Shown in pieces: positions 44,616 through 53,409 of a stretch of 64,000 nt of DNA. Positions within the stretch are counted from its first letter, which is position 1. Each line of letters opens with the position of its first letter. Source of the DNA: JAFGOG01 sp034429215 (GTDB taxonomy: Bacteria; Chloroflexota; Anaerolineae; JAAYZQ01); contig DAOUGI010000080.1 of assembly GCA_034429215.1 (NCBI GenBank), forward strand, positions 40,756 through 104,755, in the 5' to 3' direction. Below the pieces are notes generated by a model. The model was given only the letters and a program-made list of their open reading frames with translations. It was not told the origin of the DNA and did not search any database. The position numbers were made by a program, and so were the translations under genes.

Positions 44616-46575
44616 GCTCGACCCTTACCTCGTGCTCGTCGTCCTCCTGTCGCTGTTCAGCATCGGCCCGCTGCTGCAGCCAGGCTATTTTTGGGAGGCC
44701 CACGACGCTCGCCACAGCGTCTATTTCCTGTATGAGATGGACCGGGGCATCCAGGACGGCGTGCTCTACCCACGCTGGCAGCCCGATTTCGCGTTTGGCT
44801 ACGGCTATCCTTTCTTTAACATCTATGGGCCGCTGGCGTCCTATGCAGGCGAGGTCTGGCACCTGCTCGGATTTGGTTTTGCCGACTCGGTCAAGATCGT
44901 CTTTGGGCTGTCGATCGTCGCTTCCGGTTTGGCGATGTATGGCTTTAGCCGGAGAGCCCTGGGCGATGGGCACGACAGCAGCACCGGCCGGCAGGCGGCC
45001 GTGGTGGCGGCGGTGGCCTACATGGTCATTCCTTACCGGCTGCTGGATATCTATGTGCGGGCGGCCCTGGCCGAGTCGGTCGCTTATGTGTTCGTGCCGC
45101 TGGTGCTGTGGGCCGCCTGGGCGGCGATCCGCCGGCCGCGCCTGGCCAACGTCCTGGGCCTGGCGCTTGCCTATGGAGCCTTGATGTTTACCAGCCCGCT
45201 GGTGACACTGCTGCTGACTGTGATCCTCTTTTTCTACCTACTGGCTCTAGGATTGGCGAAGGTCAACGGCGAGCAACCATGGCGCCAGTTGTCGCGCGAG
45301 TCGGCGCTGCCATGGCTGGGGCACTTGGGCCACGTCCTGGCGCCGGCCATTTTTGGGTTGGCGCTGGGCATCGGCCTCAGCGCGCTCTTTGCCGTCCCGG
45401 CCATGACCGAGAACCGTTTCGTCCGCGTCGACCAGTGGTATGGCGGCCGCTATGCCTGGGGCGGCGATTTCGTCGAATTTTTTCAGCTTTTCTCGCCAGT
45501 GTGGGGCACGGGCGTGAGCGTGCCCGGCCCTGACGACCAGGTGAGCTTTCAATTGGGCATTGTGCCAGCGGTGCTCGGCCTGTTCAGCCTGGTGGTACTG
45601 CAGCGCCGATATCGATCCAGGCCGGCCGGCGAAGAGGGATCTGTCGGCCTGGCCGCGTTCTTTGTGGCGCTGACGGCTGTGGTTGTGTGGCTCATGCTGG
45701 CCGCCTCGGCGCCGCTGTGGAAGGCGCTGCCGCTGGCCCGGCTGGTCCAGTTCCCGTGGCGGCTGCTGGCTGTGACGACCGTGTCGATGGCCTTTCTGTG
45801 CGGCGTCACGGCCTGCGGGCTGCGGTCCGAGCGCGGTCCGGCTCAGGCTTCACCCACCGGCGGCGCCGGCACGGGTGTGACCCTCGCCCTGGTCGCGCTG
45901 CTGATCCTGGGCAGCCTGCCCTACATGCAGGCCAAGATGTCGGAGCAGCCGGTGTCGATGGTCGGGCTGATGCAGTTTCAGCAGTCATCCGACGAGATGA
46001 CCGGGTCGACCGCGTGGGTGACCGAGATCCCCCGCTGGTCGCCGATTGCCGACCTGTACATCGCCAGCAAGCCGCTCACTTCCAAGATCAACTATACCTA
46101 TCTCTACCGACAGGCACAGACAGGCAAGATCAAGGCCGAGACCCTGGAGCTGCACACCAACCGCGAGCGGATCGCCTATTCCGCCACGGACCCGGCATTG
46201 ATTACCTTTAACACCTTTTACTACCCGGGCTGGCGCGCCTACCTCTTGGACGTGGATACGGGTAAGCCAATTCAGGAGCTGTCGATTGCCACCCGAGGCG
46301 AACTGGGCCTGATCACCGTCCGGGTACCGGCCGGTGAGGGTCAGGTTCTGCTTCGCTTCGAGGACACGCCGATCCGCAAGCTGAGCACAACCATCACCTG
46401 CGCCAGCCTGGCTTTGATGCTCGCCCTGGTCGTGGGCCGGTATGCCCTCGGGCGCCGCCGATCCGGCCAGGCCGAGACCCTTCGCTTCGCTCAGGGTGAC
46501 ATAGCTGAACAGGGTGGCATAGCTGAGCAGGATGACGTAGCTGAGCAGGGTGACAGGCCCGGAGAGGGTGAATAG
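44605..46575 (+). CDS. Multi-membrane PTPS-related/GT-C-like protein, copy 2
   Basis: 656 residues from the ATG at 44605, inside the end of copy 1. It has the family pattern PGYFWEAHDARHSVYFLYEMDRGI, DGVLYPRWQPDFAFGYGYPFFNIYGPL (which in GT-C-like enzymes would lie in the first extracytoplasmic loop), many helices and a C-terminal domain with FYYPGWRAYLLDVDTGKP. The last 30 residues (from about 46480) come from a repeat with units IAEQGG, IAEQDD, VAEQGD, clearly recent and non-ancestral (see repeat entry). The gene probably works with its two neighbours in envelope polysaccharide or lipid-linked sugar assembly; this is inference. Confidence 0.85.
   Translation: MFRRLDPYLVLVVLLSLFSIGPLLQPGYFWEAHDARHSVYFLYEMDRGIQDGVLYPRWQPDFAFGYGYPFFNIYGPLASYAGEVWHLLGFGFADSVKIVFGLSIVASGLAMYGFSRRALGDGHDSSTGRQAAVVAAVAYMVIPYRLLDIYVRAALAESVAYVFVPLVLWAAWAAIRRPRLANVLGLALAYGALMFTSPLVTLLLTVILFFYLLALGLAKVNGEQPWRQLSRESALPWLGHLGHVLAPAIFGLALGIGLSALFAVPAMTENRFVRVDQWYGGRYAWGGDFVEFFQLFSPVWGTGVSVPGPDDQVSFQLGIVPAVLGLFSLVVLQRRYRSRPAGEEGSVGLAAFFVALTAVVVWLMLAASAPLWKALPLARLVQFPWRLLAVTTVSMAFLCGVTACGLRSERGPAQASPTGGAGTGVTLALVALLILGSLPYMQAKMSEQPVSMVGLMQFQQSSDEMTGSTAWVTEIPRWSPIADLYIASKPLTSKINYTYLYRQAQTGKIKAETLELHTNRERIAYSATDPALITFNTFYYPGWRAYLLDVDTGKPIQELSIATRGELGLITVRVPAGEGQVLLRFEDTPIRKLSTTITCASLALMLALVVGRYALGRRRSGQAETLRFAQGDIAEQGGIAEQDDVAEQGDRPGEGE
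46479..46554 (+). repeat. Repeat inside the 3' end of copy 2
   Basis: A head CCTTCGCTTCGCTCAGGGTGAC is followed by three 18-base units: ATAGCTGAACAGGGTGGC (46501-46518), ATAGCTGAGCAGGATGAC (46519-46536) and GTAGCTGAGCAGGGTGAC (46537-46554). The head resembles that of the repeat at 3923-3996, and the element has become coding sequence. Confidence 0.7.
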
Positions 46576-46584
46576 GCAAGCCCG

Positions 46585-48363
46585 ATGCGTGCCCTGCTCT
46601 CCAAGATCCGACATTCGGATCCCTTCATCCTGGTGGTCATCGCCTGCTCCCTGGTCGCCGTCCTGCCGCTGGCCGGCCCGAACTATTTTTTTGGCGCGCA
46701 CGACGCGCCGCACAGCGTGTTCTTTCTGACCGAGTTCGACGCAGCACTGCGCGACGGGGTGTGGTATCCGGGCTGGGGCACCGACCATGCGCTGGGTTAC
46801 GGCTACCCGACCTTTGTGCTGTATTCGCCGCTGGCCTATTACGGAGCCGAGGCGTTCCTCCTGCTGGGGGCCGGCAAAGTGGCGGCGGTCAAGTGGATTT
46901 GGGCGTTGGCGACAGTCGGCGCCGGACTGGCCATGTATGTCTACACCCGGCGCGTGCTGGGCCGGCTCCCCGGGTTGCTGGCGGCCGTCGTCTATGTCTA
47001 CATGCCCTACCACCTAGTCGACATCTATGTCAGGGCGGCGCTGGCTGAGTATTGTGCCTTTGTGTGGATGCCGCTGGCGCTACTCACCTTCCACAACCTG
47101 GTTGAGAAAGCCACTGTCCGGCGGTTGGCACTGGCCGGGCTGGTTTACGGCGCCCTATGGCTGACCCACAACGTCACGGCCGTCGCCTTTACGCCGCTGC
47201 TGGCGGCGTATGTCCTATTCCGCCTGGCGGCCGAGCGGACTGGCCTTTCTGACCACAGACTGAGAAAACAGGCAGGGCGAGCTATGGCCGCCCTGGGTGG
47301 GGCGGTATTGGGGCTAGGGATCGCCGCAGCCCTGGTCTTGCCCAACCTGCTGGAACGGCGCTTTGTCGCCCAGGAGCAGTGGGTGGCGGAGGGCTATAAC
47401 TATGCCCAACACTTTGTCTACCCTTCCCAACTCTTTTCCGGCTTTTGGGGTTATGATCCGGCCCTCCCCGGCCCGGCCGATGGAATGTCGTTCCAACTGG
47501 GCGTGGTGCCGGTTATCTTGGGGCTGGCTGCGACCGTTTTTGCCTTGAGGAAGAACCGGCCAGCCGGGGAGCGGGTGTTGGTCCTATTCTTTGCCGGCGC
47601 AACGCTCCTGATCGTAGCGTTCATGCTGCCCCTGTCCACGCCGGCATGGGATCTGCTGCCGATCGCTTCGCTGATCCAGTTTCCGTGGCGGCTGTTGGCC
47701 ATCACGGCGGTAGTGATGGCCCCCCTAGCCGGTGCGGCGATTGTCCAAGCCCAAGACACAGGGCAGGGCTGCAGACTATCCATAGGACATGTAGCGCTGC
47801 TGATTCCGGTAATAGTACTGGCGAGTTTTCCCTACACCCTGCCCGAATACACGCCGGTGCCTGACATCGCCGAAGGGCCACTTTTGGTGCTCAAGTTCGA
47901 GCGCGAGTACCCCGATATGGTGGGCATGACCGCCTGGACCCAAGAGCAGCCCTCTGACTCGCCGCTGGTGGAGCAGTATTTGGCCGGCAGCCCGTTGGTG
48001 ACAGCCGAGGCGCTGGCCCCTGGCGCCGGCGCAGAGATGATCCGGGCCGGCGGCGCTTCGGATGAGATGTGGGTACGGTCTGAGGGAGGGACGGCGCTGC
48101 GTTTTTATACCTACTATTTCCCTGGTTGGCGGGTCTATATCGACGGGAAGCGCCTGCCTGATGCGGAATTGCGGCCTGAAACGGCCTACGGGCTGCTGAC
48201 CGTGGACGTGCCACCCGGCGAGCACCGGGTCCTGTTGCGGTGGGGGGATACGCCGGTACGGGCGGCGAGCAAGGCTATCACTGTCGCCTGCCTCGCATTG
48301 GCGCTGGCCTCGATGGCCATCGGCTCAAGGCGGTCCGTTACAAGGCTGACCGCCGACCGCTGA
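46585..48363 (+). CDS. Multi-membrane PTPS-related/GT-C-like protein, copy 3
   Basis: 592 residues, nine bases after copy 2. It matches copy 2 over the first extracytoplasmic loop (PNYFFGAHDAPHSVFFLTEFDAALRDGVWYPGWGTDHALGYGYPTFVLYSPL) and through the helices (GLLAAVVYVYMPYHLVDIYVRAALAEY). The C-terminal domain ends with FYTYYFPGWRVYIDGKRLPDAELRPETAYGLLTVDVPPGEHRVLLRWGDTPVR, close to copy 2 but without the repeat tail. A tandem duplication is the likely origin. It is the last gene of the block. Confidence 0.85.
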   Translation: MRALLSKIRHSDPFILVVIACSLVAVLPLAGPNYFFGAHDAPHSVFFLTEFDAALRDGVWYPGWGTDHALGYGYPTFVLYSPLAYYGAEAFLLLGAGKVAAVKWIWALATVGAGLAMYVYTRRVLGRLPGLLAAVVYVYMPYHLVDIYVRAALAEYCAFVWMPLALLTFHNLVEKATVRRLALAGLVYGALWLTHNVTAVAFTPLLAAYVLFRLAAERTGLSDHRLRKQAGRAMAALGGAVLGLGIAAALVLPNLLERRFVAQEQWVAEGYNYAQHFVYPSQLFSGFWGYDPALPGPADGMSFQLGVVPVILGLAATVFALRKNRPAGERVLVLFFAGATLLIVAFMLPLSTPAWDLLPIASLIQFPWRLLAITAVVMAPLAGAAIVQAQDTGQGCRLSIGHVALLIPVIVLASFPYTLPEYTPVPDIAEGPLLVLKFEREYPDMVGMTAWTQEQPSDSPLVEQYLAGSPLVTAEALAPGAGAEMIRAGGASDEMWVRSEGGTALRFYTYYFPGWRVYIDGKRLPDAELRPETAYGLLTVDVPPGEHRVLLRWGDTPVRAASKAITVACLALALASMAIGSRRSVTRLTADR

Positions 48364-48367
48364 CCGC

Positions 48368-48395
48368 TTGCATTCAGGTCGAACTCTGGTATAAT
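48368..48395 (+). promoter_or_regulatory. Promoter for the LysM protein
   Basis: TTGCAT (48368-48373), 16-base spacer, TATAAT (48390-48395) preceded by TGG, 38 bases before the ATG at 48434. Confidence 0.6.
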
Positions 48396-48433
48396 GGGGC
48401 GTAGCTCGTCTGCGAGTGGAGTATAAAAATATA

Positions 48434-49810
48434 ATGGAACCCAAGCCCCAGAGGCATTGTCCCCACTGTGGGACGCCGGTGGCACAACGGGCAGAGAACT
48501 GCCTAATGTGCGGGGCTGTACTAAAAGAACAGAAGAAGAGAAACTTCCGGCTTCCCACCGGCGATCTGGTGCTGCCGCTGTTGTTGATATTGGCCATCGT
48601 CGCCGTCTGGTCATGGAAACCGTGGCAAGGCCGCCAGCCCCAGGCCATAGCGGAAGGTCCGTTCACAGCAACGCCCAGCCCGTCGCCCACCCCGACCACC
48701 ACCTATACCGTTGCGCCTACGGCCACGCCGCTCGCGTCGCCAACGCCGTCACCGACACCCACCCTGCCGCCCGTCCAGACAGTTCACACCGTCCAATCGG
48801 GCGAAGTTATCACCAATATTGCCAAGCAGTACGGCACGACTGCCAAGGCCATCCTCGCGGCCAACGGCCTGAAAGACAACACGATCATCAGGCCTGGGCA
48901 GCAATTGACCATACCCCTGCCGGTGGCCGACGTTCCGACGCCGACGCCAACCATGGTGCCATCGCCCACACCGGTCATCTATGTGATCAAGTCGGGCGAT
49001 ACGCTGGGTGACATCGCCGCCAAGTTCAACACAACCGCCGCAGCGCTGATGAAGGTCAACGGTATCACCGACGCCACCAGCATTCACGCCGGCACCCGGC
49101 TCGTCATCGTAGAGCCCAAGGCGGTCCCGACAGACACTCCGGTCCCGATCAAGACCTACGAAGTGCAGGCCAACGACACGTTACTCGGCATCGCCACCAA
49201 GTTTGGGATAACCGTTGAACAACTGAAAACAGCCAATGGCCTGAAGAGCAACCTGATCCGCATCAGCCAGCAGCTTACCATCCCGTCCGGAGCAACAGAG
49301 GCCGCAGAGGCGCCGACGGCAACGCCGGAAGCATCCCAGATACCGACAACGGCGCCGGAGATGGCCGCAGACCTAACCAGCACGATGGTCGTAACCGGGC
49401 CAATAACCACCAGATCCATTCTGCCGGCCGCTGTTCCGACACGGACACCCACACCGGGGCCAGATAACCGGCCGGTCGAGCTACTGGCCCCCGCCAACGA
49501 AGTAACCTTTGAGGGGCCCAATGCCGTCATCTTGCTCAACTGGGCCTCGGTCGGCATCCTGGACGAGAACGAGTGGTACGTGGTGCGCCTGCGGTGGACA
49601 GATTCGGAGGAAGAACAACCGTTGTACTTTTGGACCAAGGCCACCTCTTGGCGAGTGCCGGCCAACCTGTACATCAGCGGTGCGGACCAGGCGCAGCGCT
49701 GGCGATGGCGGGTCTTGGTCGTGCGACGGACCGGCATTGCTGAAAATGGCATGTGGATCGGGGACGAGTTCCGGCCGAGCAGTGACGCTAGAGTTTTCTA
49801 CTGGAAATAG
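48434..49810 (+). CDS. Membrane protein with zinc ribbon and three LysM domains
   Basis: 458 residues from the ATG at 48434; a GTG at 48416 is possible. The N-terminus is a zinc ribbon (CPHCGTPVAQRAENCLMCGA, residues 9-28), followed by one membrane helix (LVLPLLLILAIVAVWSW). Outside are a Thr/Pro linker, then three LysM repeats separated by similar linkers: TVQSGEVITNIAKQYGTT..., VIKSGDTLGDIAAKFNTT... and EVQANDTLLGIATKFGIT.... LysM domains bind peptidoglycan or chitin-like glycans. A final beta-rich domain (about 345-458) ends the protein. The topology puts the zinc ribbon inside and LysM outside. Confidence 0.92.
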   Translation: MEPKPQRHCPHCGTPVAQRAENCLMCGAVLKEQKKRNFRLPTGDLVLPLLLILAIVAVWSWKPWQGRQPQAIAEGPFTATPSPSPTPTTTYTVAPTATPLASPTPSPTPTLPPVQTVHTVQSGEVITNIAKQYGTTAKAILAANGLKDNTIIRPGQQLTIPLPVADVPTPTPTMVPSPTPVIYVIKSGDTLGDIAAKFNTTAAALMKVNGITDATSIHAGTRLVIVEPKAVPTDTPVPIKTYEVQANDTLLGIATKFGITVEQLKTANGLKSNLIRISQQLTIPSGATEAAEAPTATPEASQIPTTAPEMAADLTSTMVVTGPITTRSILPAAVPTRTPTPGPDNRPVELLAPANEVTFEGPNAVILLNWASVGILDENEWYVVRLRWTDSEEEQPLYFWTKATSWRVPANLYISGADQAQRWRWRVLVVRRTGIAENGMWIGDEFRPSSDARVFYWK

Positions 49811-49868
49811 CCTCTTTGTAATAGCGAACCTGGTCGCCTTTCCTGCAAACTCACAACGTGGAGGAGAA

Positions 49869-50237
49869 ATGAGCACAGGCAAGATCATCGGCTACATTTT
49901 GGCAGGGATCCTGGTGTTCTTTGGGATCCTGTTTATATGGGCTGCTTTCAGCAGCACGGGCGACCCCGGCGGCCGGCTGTTGGTGGGCGGGCTGTCGGTG
50001 CTGATCGGGCTGGGCATCATCGTGGCTGTGCGGCTTCGTGAACCCAAACCGAAGCAAGAGGTCACCATCCGCCAGCAGATCGACCTGACCGGCGATGTGG
50101 AGATGGAGACGCTCAAGTGCCGCAACTGCGGATCGCAGCTCGACAAGAATGCCATCAGCACGGCGCAAGGGGCCATCGTGGTGTCCTGCCCCTACTGCGG
50201 CACGGCCTATCAACTGACCGAAGAGCCCAAATGGTAA
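49869..50237 (+). CDS. Small membrane protein with C-terminal zinc ribbon
   Basis: 122 residues from the ATG at 49869 (GTGGAGGAG site). Two membrane helices (about 7-28 and 38-55), then a cytoplasmic tail with a zinc ribbon: LKCRNCGSQLDKNAISTAQGAIVVSCPYCGTAYQLTEEP (CxxC, CxxC). No enzyme motif. It begins the unit that continues with the Cys-tail protein 20 bases downstream and the radical SAM gene. The zinc ribbon on the cytoplasmic side could dock either of those; inference only. Confidence 0.8.
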   Translation: MSTGKIIGYILAGILVFFGILFIWAAFSSTGDPGGRLLVGGLSVLIGLGIIVAVRLREPKPKQEVTIRQQIDLTGDVEMETLKCRNCGSQLDKNAISTAQGAIVVSCPYCGTAYQLTEEPKW

Positions 50238-50257
50238 GGGGTTGCAAGGAGGAGACC

Positions 50258-51937
50258 ATGGTCGGACGACGAGCCCACACTGCGTGGGCCCTCACTTTTG
50301 TAGCCATCCTGAGCCTAGTTCTACTGGCTCCAGCGGCCCTTGCCCAGGATCTCGGGTTTACTCTTGACGAGAACCTCGTTAACCTCTATCTCGAAGGCGA
50401 CGGCACCGTGCTGATCGTCTATGACATGACTTTCACGTGCGACCCTGACGCAGATCCGATCACCGATGTGGACATTGGCATGCCGAACAGCAGCTATGAC
50501 CTGGCCTATACCCGAGCATGGATCGACGGCGTGGAATTGAGCAACATCACCAGGTCACCCTATGTGAACCCGGGGGTAGCGTTCGGGCTGGGCAGCCACG
50601 CCATCCGGCCCGGCAAGACGGGGACGCTCCACGTCGAGGCGCCGGTGCAGGATATGTTCTACCAGGACAGCGAGGATGAGGAATATGCCAGCATAGAGTT
50701 TGTGCCACACTACTATGGCAGCGAGTATGTCCACGGCACGACCCGCCTTGAGGTGACTTTTCACTTTCCGCCGGGCGTAACCGAGGAAGAACCACGGTAC
50801 CACAAGCTCCAGTTTTCGTACGCCGGCTTTGACGACCAGGAGCGAGCCTTTTACACGTGGACAAACGACAGCGCCAGCGGCAGCAAAGCGTATACGTATG
50901 GAGCCTCTTTTCCAAAAAAGTACCTGGCCGAGGGGGTGGTACAAAAACCACCGGCCTTTAACATCAACTTTGGCTCGCTGTGCTCCAGTCCTGTTCTGTG
51001 GTGTGCGCTGGTCGGCGGCGGCATGCTCGGGCTGTCCGTTTTGGGCGGTGCAAGCCAGAAACGGCGCAAGATGCAGTACCTGCCGCCCTCTCTCGGGGTG
51101 GAGGGGACCGGCATCAAACGAGGGCTGACTGCCGTCGAGGCGGCCATCCTGCTTGAGGCGCCGCTGAACAAAGTCCTGACTATGATCCTGTTTTCGCTGA
51201 TCAAGAAGGGCCAGATCATCGTGGAGTCACAAAAGCCGCTGAAGGTGCAGCTCACTCCCCAGGCGGGAACCTCCGGCAATGCCCCCCTGGGCGACACCCA
51301 ACTGCGCGAGTACGAAAAGAACTTCATCGCCGCCGTTGAGTCGAACGGCACGCTAAAAGAAAAAGAGCTGCGAGAGATGGTGATCGATCTGATCGCCGAC
51401 GTGAACAAAAAGATGACCGGCTTTAGCCGCAAGGAGTCGGTGGCCTATTACAAAGACATCGCGGCCCGCGCCTGGCAACAGGTCGAGACCGCCGATACGC
51501 CGGAAGTGCTCGGCGAACGGTGGGGCGAAGCCTTTGAATGGACGATGCTGGACAAGGATTGGGATGACCATACCCGCCACGTCTTTCAGGACCGCCCAGT
51601 GGTGCTGCCTCACTGGTGGTGGGGCTACCGGCCATGGGTCAGCGACGGCGGCACTTTTTCCAGGCCAAGCGTGCCCACGTCATCTAGTCCCGGCCAGCCG
51701 GTGACGCTGCCAACCCTGCCCGGCGCCGACTTTGCCAACACCGTGGTCACCGGCATCGAAAACGCCGCCAACACGGTGGTCAGCAGCGTGGAGAGGTTCG
51801 CAGGGGGAGTGACCAACAAAACCAATCCGATTCCGGTGACATCCGGATCGAGCCGGAGTGGCGGCGGCGGGCACAGTTGCGCGTGCGCCTGTGCTTGCGC
51901 CGGGTGCGCCTGCGCCTGCGCCGGCGGCGGGAGGTAG
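50258..51937 (+). CDS. DUF2207-like membrane protein with seven-Cys CA-repeat tail
   Basis: 559 residues from the ATG at 50258 (AAGGAGGAG). A signal peptide (ends near ALAQ, residue 29) and an extracellular beta-rich domain of about 210 residues precede one membrane helix (LWCALVGGGMLGLSVLGG, about 248-265). The cytoplasmic part has YLPPSLGVEGTGIKRGLTAVEAAILLEAPLNKVLTMILFSLIKKGQIIVE, the winged-helix-like segment of DUF2207-type proteins. After a Ser/Pro/Thr-rich stretch it ends GGGGHS followed by CACACACAGCACACAGGGR: Cys541, 543, 545, 547, 550, 552, 554. The tail should face the cytoplasm. A radical SAM gene begins five bases after the stop, so the tail is the probable substrate. Confidence 0.85.
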   Translation: MVGRRAHTAWALTFVAILSLVLLAPAALAQDLGFTLDENLVNLYLEGDGTVLIVYDMTFTCDPDADPITDVDIGMPNSSYDLAYTRAWIDGVELSNITRSPYVNPGVAFGLGSHAIRPGKTGTLHVEAPVQDMFYQDSEDEEYASIEFVPHYYGSEYVHGTTRLEVTFHFPPGVTEEEPRYHKLQFSYAGFDDQERAFYTWTNDSASGSKAYTYGASFPKKYLAEGVVQKPPAFNINFGSLCSSPVLWCALVGGGMLGLSVLGGASQKRRKMQYLPPSLGVEGTGIKRGLTAVEAAILLEAPLNKVLTMILFSLIKKGQIIVESQKPLKVQLTPQAGTSGNAPLGDTQLREYEKNFIAAVESNGTLKEKELREMVIDLIADVNKKMTGFSRKESVAYYKDIAARAWQQVETADTPEVLGERWGEAFEWTMLDKDWDDHTRHVFQDRPVVLPHWWWGYRPWVSDGGTFSRPSVPTSSSPGQPVTLPTLPGADFANTVVTGIENAANTVVSSVERFAGGVTNKTNPIPVTSGSSRSGGGGHSCACACACAGCACACAGGGR

Positions 51938-51942
51938 GGAGC

Positions 51943-53301
51943 ATGGGCTTTATCAAACGGATCAACAAATGGTTCGAGCCTCAACGACCGCTGGCGCCGG
52001 GCCTGTACCACTATCAGACGCCGCCCAACGCGCCGCAGCAGTTCCGACTGCACCTGCGGGTGGAGGGCGATGGGCGGGGCGTGCTGCTGATCAACGCGGC
52101 CAAAGTTCTCCACCTCAACCAGACGGCGACCGAATATGCCAAGCTGATCGTTGAGGAAAGGCCGGCCGACGAAGCCGCCCACGAGATCGCCCGGCGTTAC
52201 CGGGTCAAGCAGGAGACAGCCCTCACCGATTTCAAGCAGCTGCAGGATACTATCCTGACCATCGCCCAGTCAGGCGAAGAGGTCTGCCCGGTCACCTATT
52301 TGGACGTGGACCGGCTCGAGCCGATGAGCGTGGAGCTGTCGGCGCCTTACCGGATGGACCTAGTCCTCACCTACCACTGCCAGAACGATTGCCCGCACTG
52401 TTACGTTGGCCGGCCTCGCGATTTTCCAGAGATGTCCAACGAGCAGTGGAAGCTGGTCATCGACCGCTGTTGGGAACTGGGCATCCCTCACATCACCTTT
52501 ACCGGCGGCGAACCAACGTTATGGCCCGGCCTGCCCGAACTGGTGCGCTATGCCGAACAGGTGGGTCTGGTGACCGGCCTGCAAACCAACAGCCGCCGGC
52601 TGAGCGACCGGGCTTACCTGGACCAACTGCTGCAGGCCGGCATGGATCATATCCAGATCACACTGGAAAGCCACGATGAGGCAATCCACGACCAGATGGT
52701 CGGCTCGGCCGGGGCCTGGCGGGAGACGGTGGCAGGGATCAAGACGGTCGTCGCCGCCGAGGTGTACATGATGACCAACACGACGCTAACCACGTCAAAT
52801 GTGGGCGGGATCGAGGAAACGATCGCCTTTGCCGCGTCGTTGGGCGTGCCTACCTTTGGCTGCAACAGCCTGATCTATTCGGGAGCAGCGGTAGCGGTAG
52901 GAAACGGCATCGCCGAGGGTGAGCTAGAGTCGATCCTGGAACGGGTCAAGGCCGCGACCCAAGAGCACCGGATGCGACTGATCTGGTACACGCCGACCCA
53001 ATACTGCGAATTCGATCCGATCGGCGCGGAGCTAGGCATCAAGGGCTGCACGGCGGCCAGGTATAACATGGCCGTCGAGCCAAACGGCGATGTCATACCT
53101 TGCCAGAGCTACTATGTCGCGTTGGGCAACATCCTGCACGATCCGTGGGATTCGATCTGGAATCACGAACTGTCCCGCTATCTGCGAAACCGGGACTTTG
53201 TGATGGAAAAGTGCCACGACTGTCCCGATTTCAGCTTGTGCGGCGGCGGCTGCCCGCTGTACTTGCAGAAGCGAGGTACGATCACAAATCCAAGTGCGTG
53301 A
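51943..53301 (+). CDS. Radical SAM/SPASM protein with PqqD-like N-terminus
   Basis: 452 residues from the ATG at 51943. Residues about 20-108 look like a PqqD/RRE peptide-recognition domain (LLINAAKVLHLNQTATEYAKLI). The 4Fe-4S cluster motif is CQNDCPHC (Cys146, Cys150, Cys153), and FTGGEPTL (187-194) is the radical SAM GGE motif. The C-terminus is a SPASM-type domain with cysteines 369, 387, 424, 427, 433, 437 (KCHDCPDFSLCGGGCPLY). This architecture is that of sactisynthase/PqqE-like peptide modifiers that form thioether or carbon-carbon bonds. The N-terminal RRE and position next to the Cys tail point to in-place crosslinking of that tail; untested. Confidence 0.93.
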   Translation: MGFIKRINKWFEPQRPLAPGLYHYQTPPNAPQQFRLHLRVEGDGRGVLLINAAKVLHLNQTATEYAKLIVEERPADEAAHEIARRYRVKQETALTDFKQLQDTILTIAQSGEEVCPVTYLDVDRLEPMSVELSAPYRMDLVLTYHCQNDCPHCYVGRPRDFPEMSNEQWKLVIDRCWELGIPHITFTGGEPTLWPGLPELVRYAEQVGLVTGLQTNSRRLSDRAYLDQLLQAGMDHIQITLESHDEAIHDQMVGSAGAWRETVAGIKTVVAAEVYMMTNTTLTTSNVGGIEETIAFAASLGVPTFGCNSLIYSGAAVAVGNGIAEGELESILERVKAATQEHRMRLIWYTPTQYCEFDPIGAELGIKGCTAARYNMAVEPNGDVIPCQSYYVALGNILHDPWDSIWNHELSRYLRNRDFVMEKCHDCPDFSLCGGGCPLYLQKRGTITNPSA

Positions 53302-53309
53302 TGCCACAC

Positions 53310-53338
53310 TTGACATTTTTTGGCATTTACGCTATAAT
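53310..53338 (+). promoter_or_regulatory. Promoter for the zinc-ribbon gene
   Basis: TTGACA (53310-53315), 17-base spacer, TATAAT (53333-53338): exact consensus, giving a leader of about 108 bases. Confidence 0.75.
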
Positions 53339-53379
53339 AGATTTTGTCCGGGCGACGTAAATAGGAGTTGTTGGTCTAT

Positions 53380-53409
53380 GGCCGCTGGGAGATTGCCTAG
53401 CGGCCTTTT
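53380..53409 (+). promoter_or_regulatory. Terminator-like hairpin in the zinc-ribbon leader
   Basis: GGCCGCT (53380-53386) pairs with AGCGGCC (53399-53405), extendable to about 10 pairs, followed by TTTT. A second hairpin GGGG-AAAA-CCCC (53414-53425) follows, and CCCC again directly abuts the ATG at 53453. Confidence 0.6.

Noticed and set aside
49509..49868. Upstream extension of the small zinc-ribbon membrane protein
   Set aside because: The added part overlaps the LysM gene in another frame and looks random; the ATG at 49869 has a good ribosome site.
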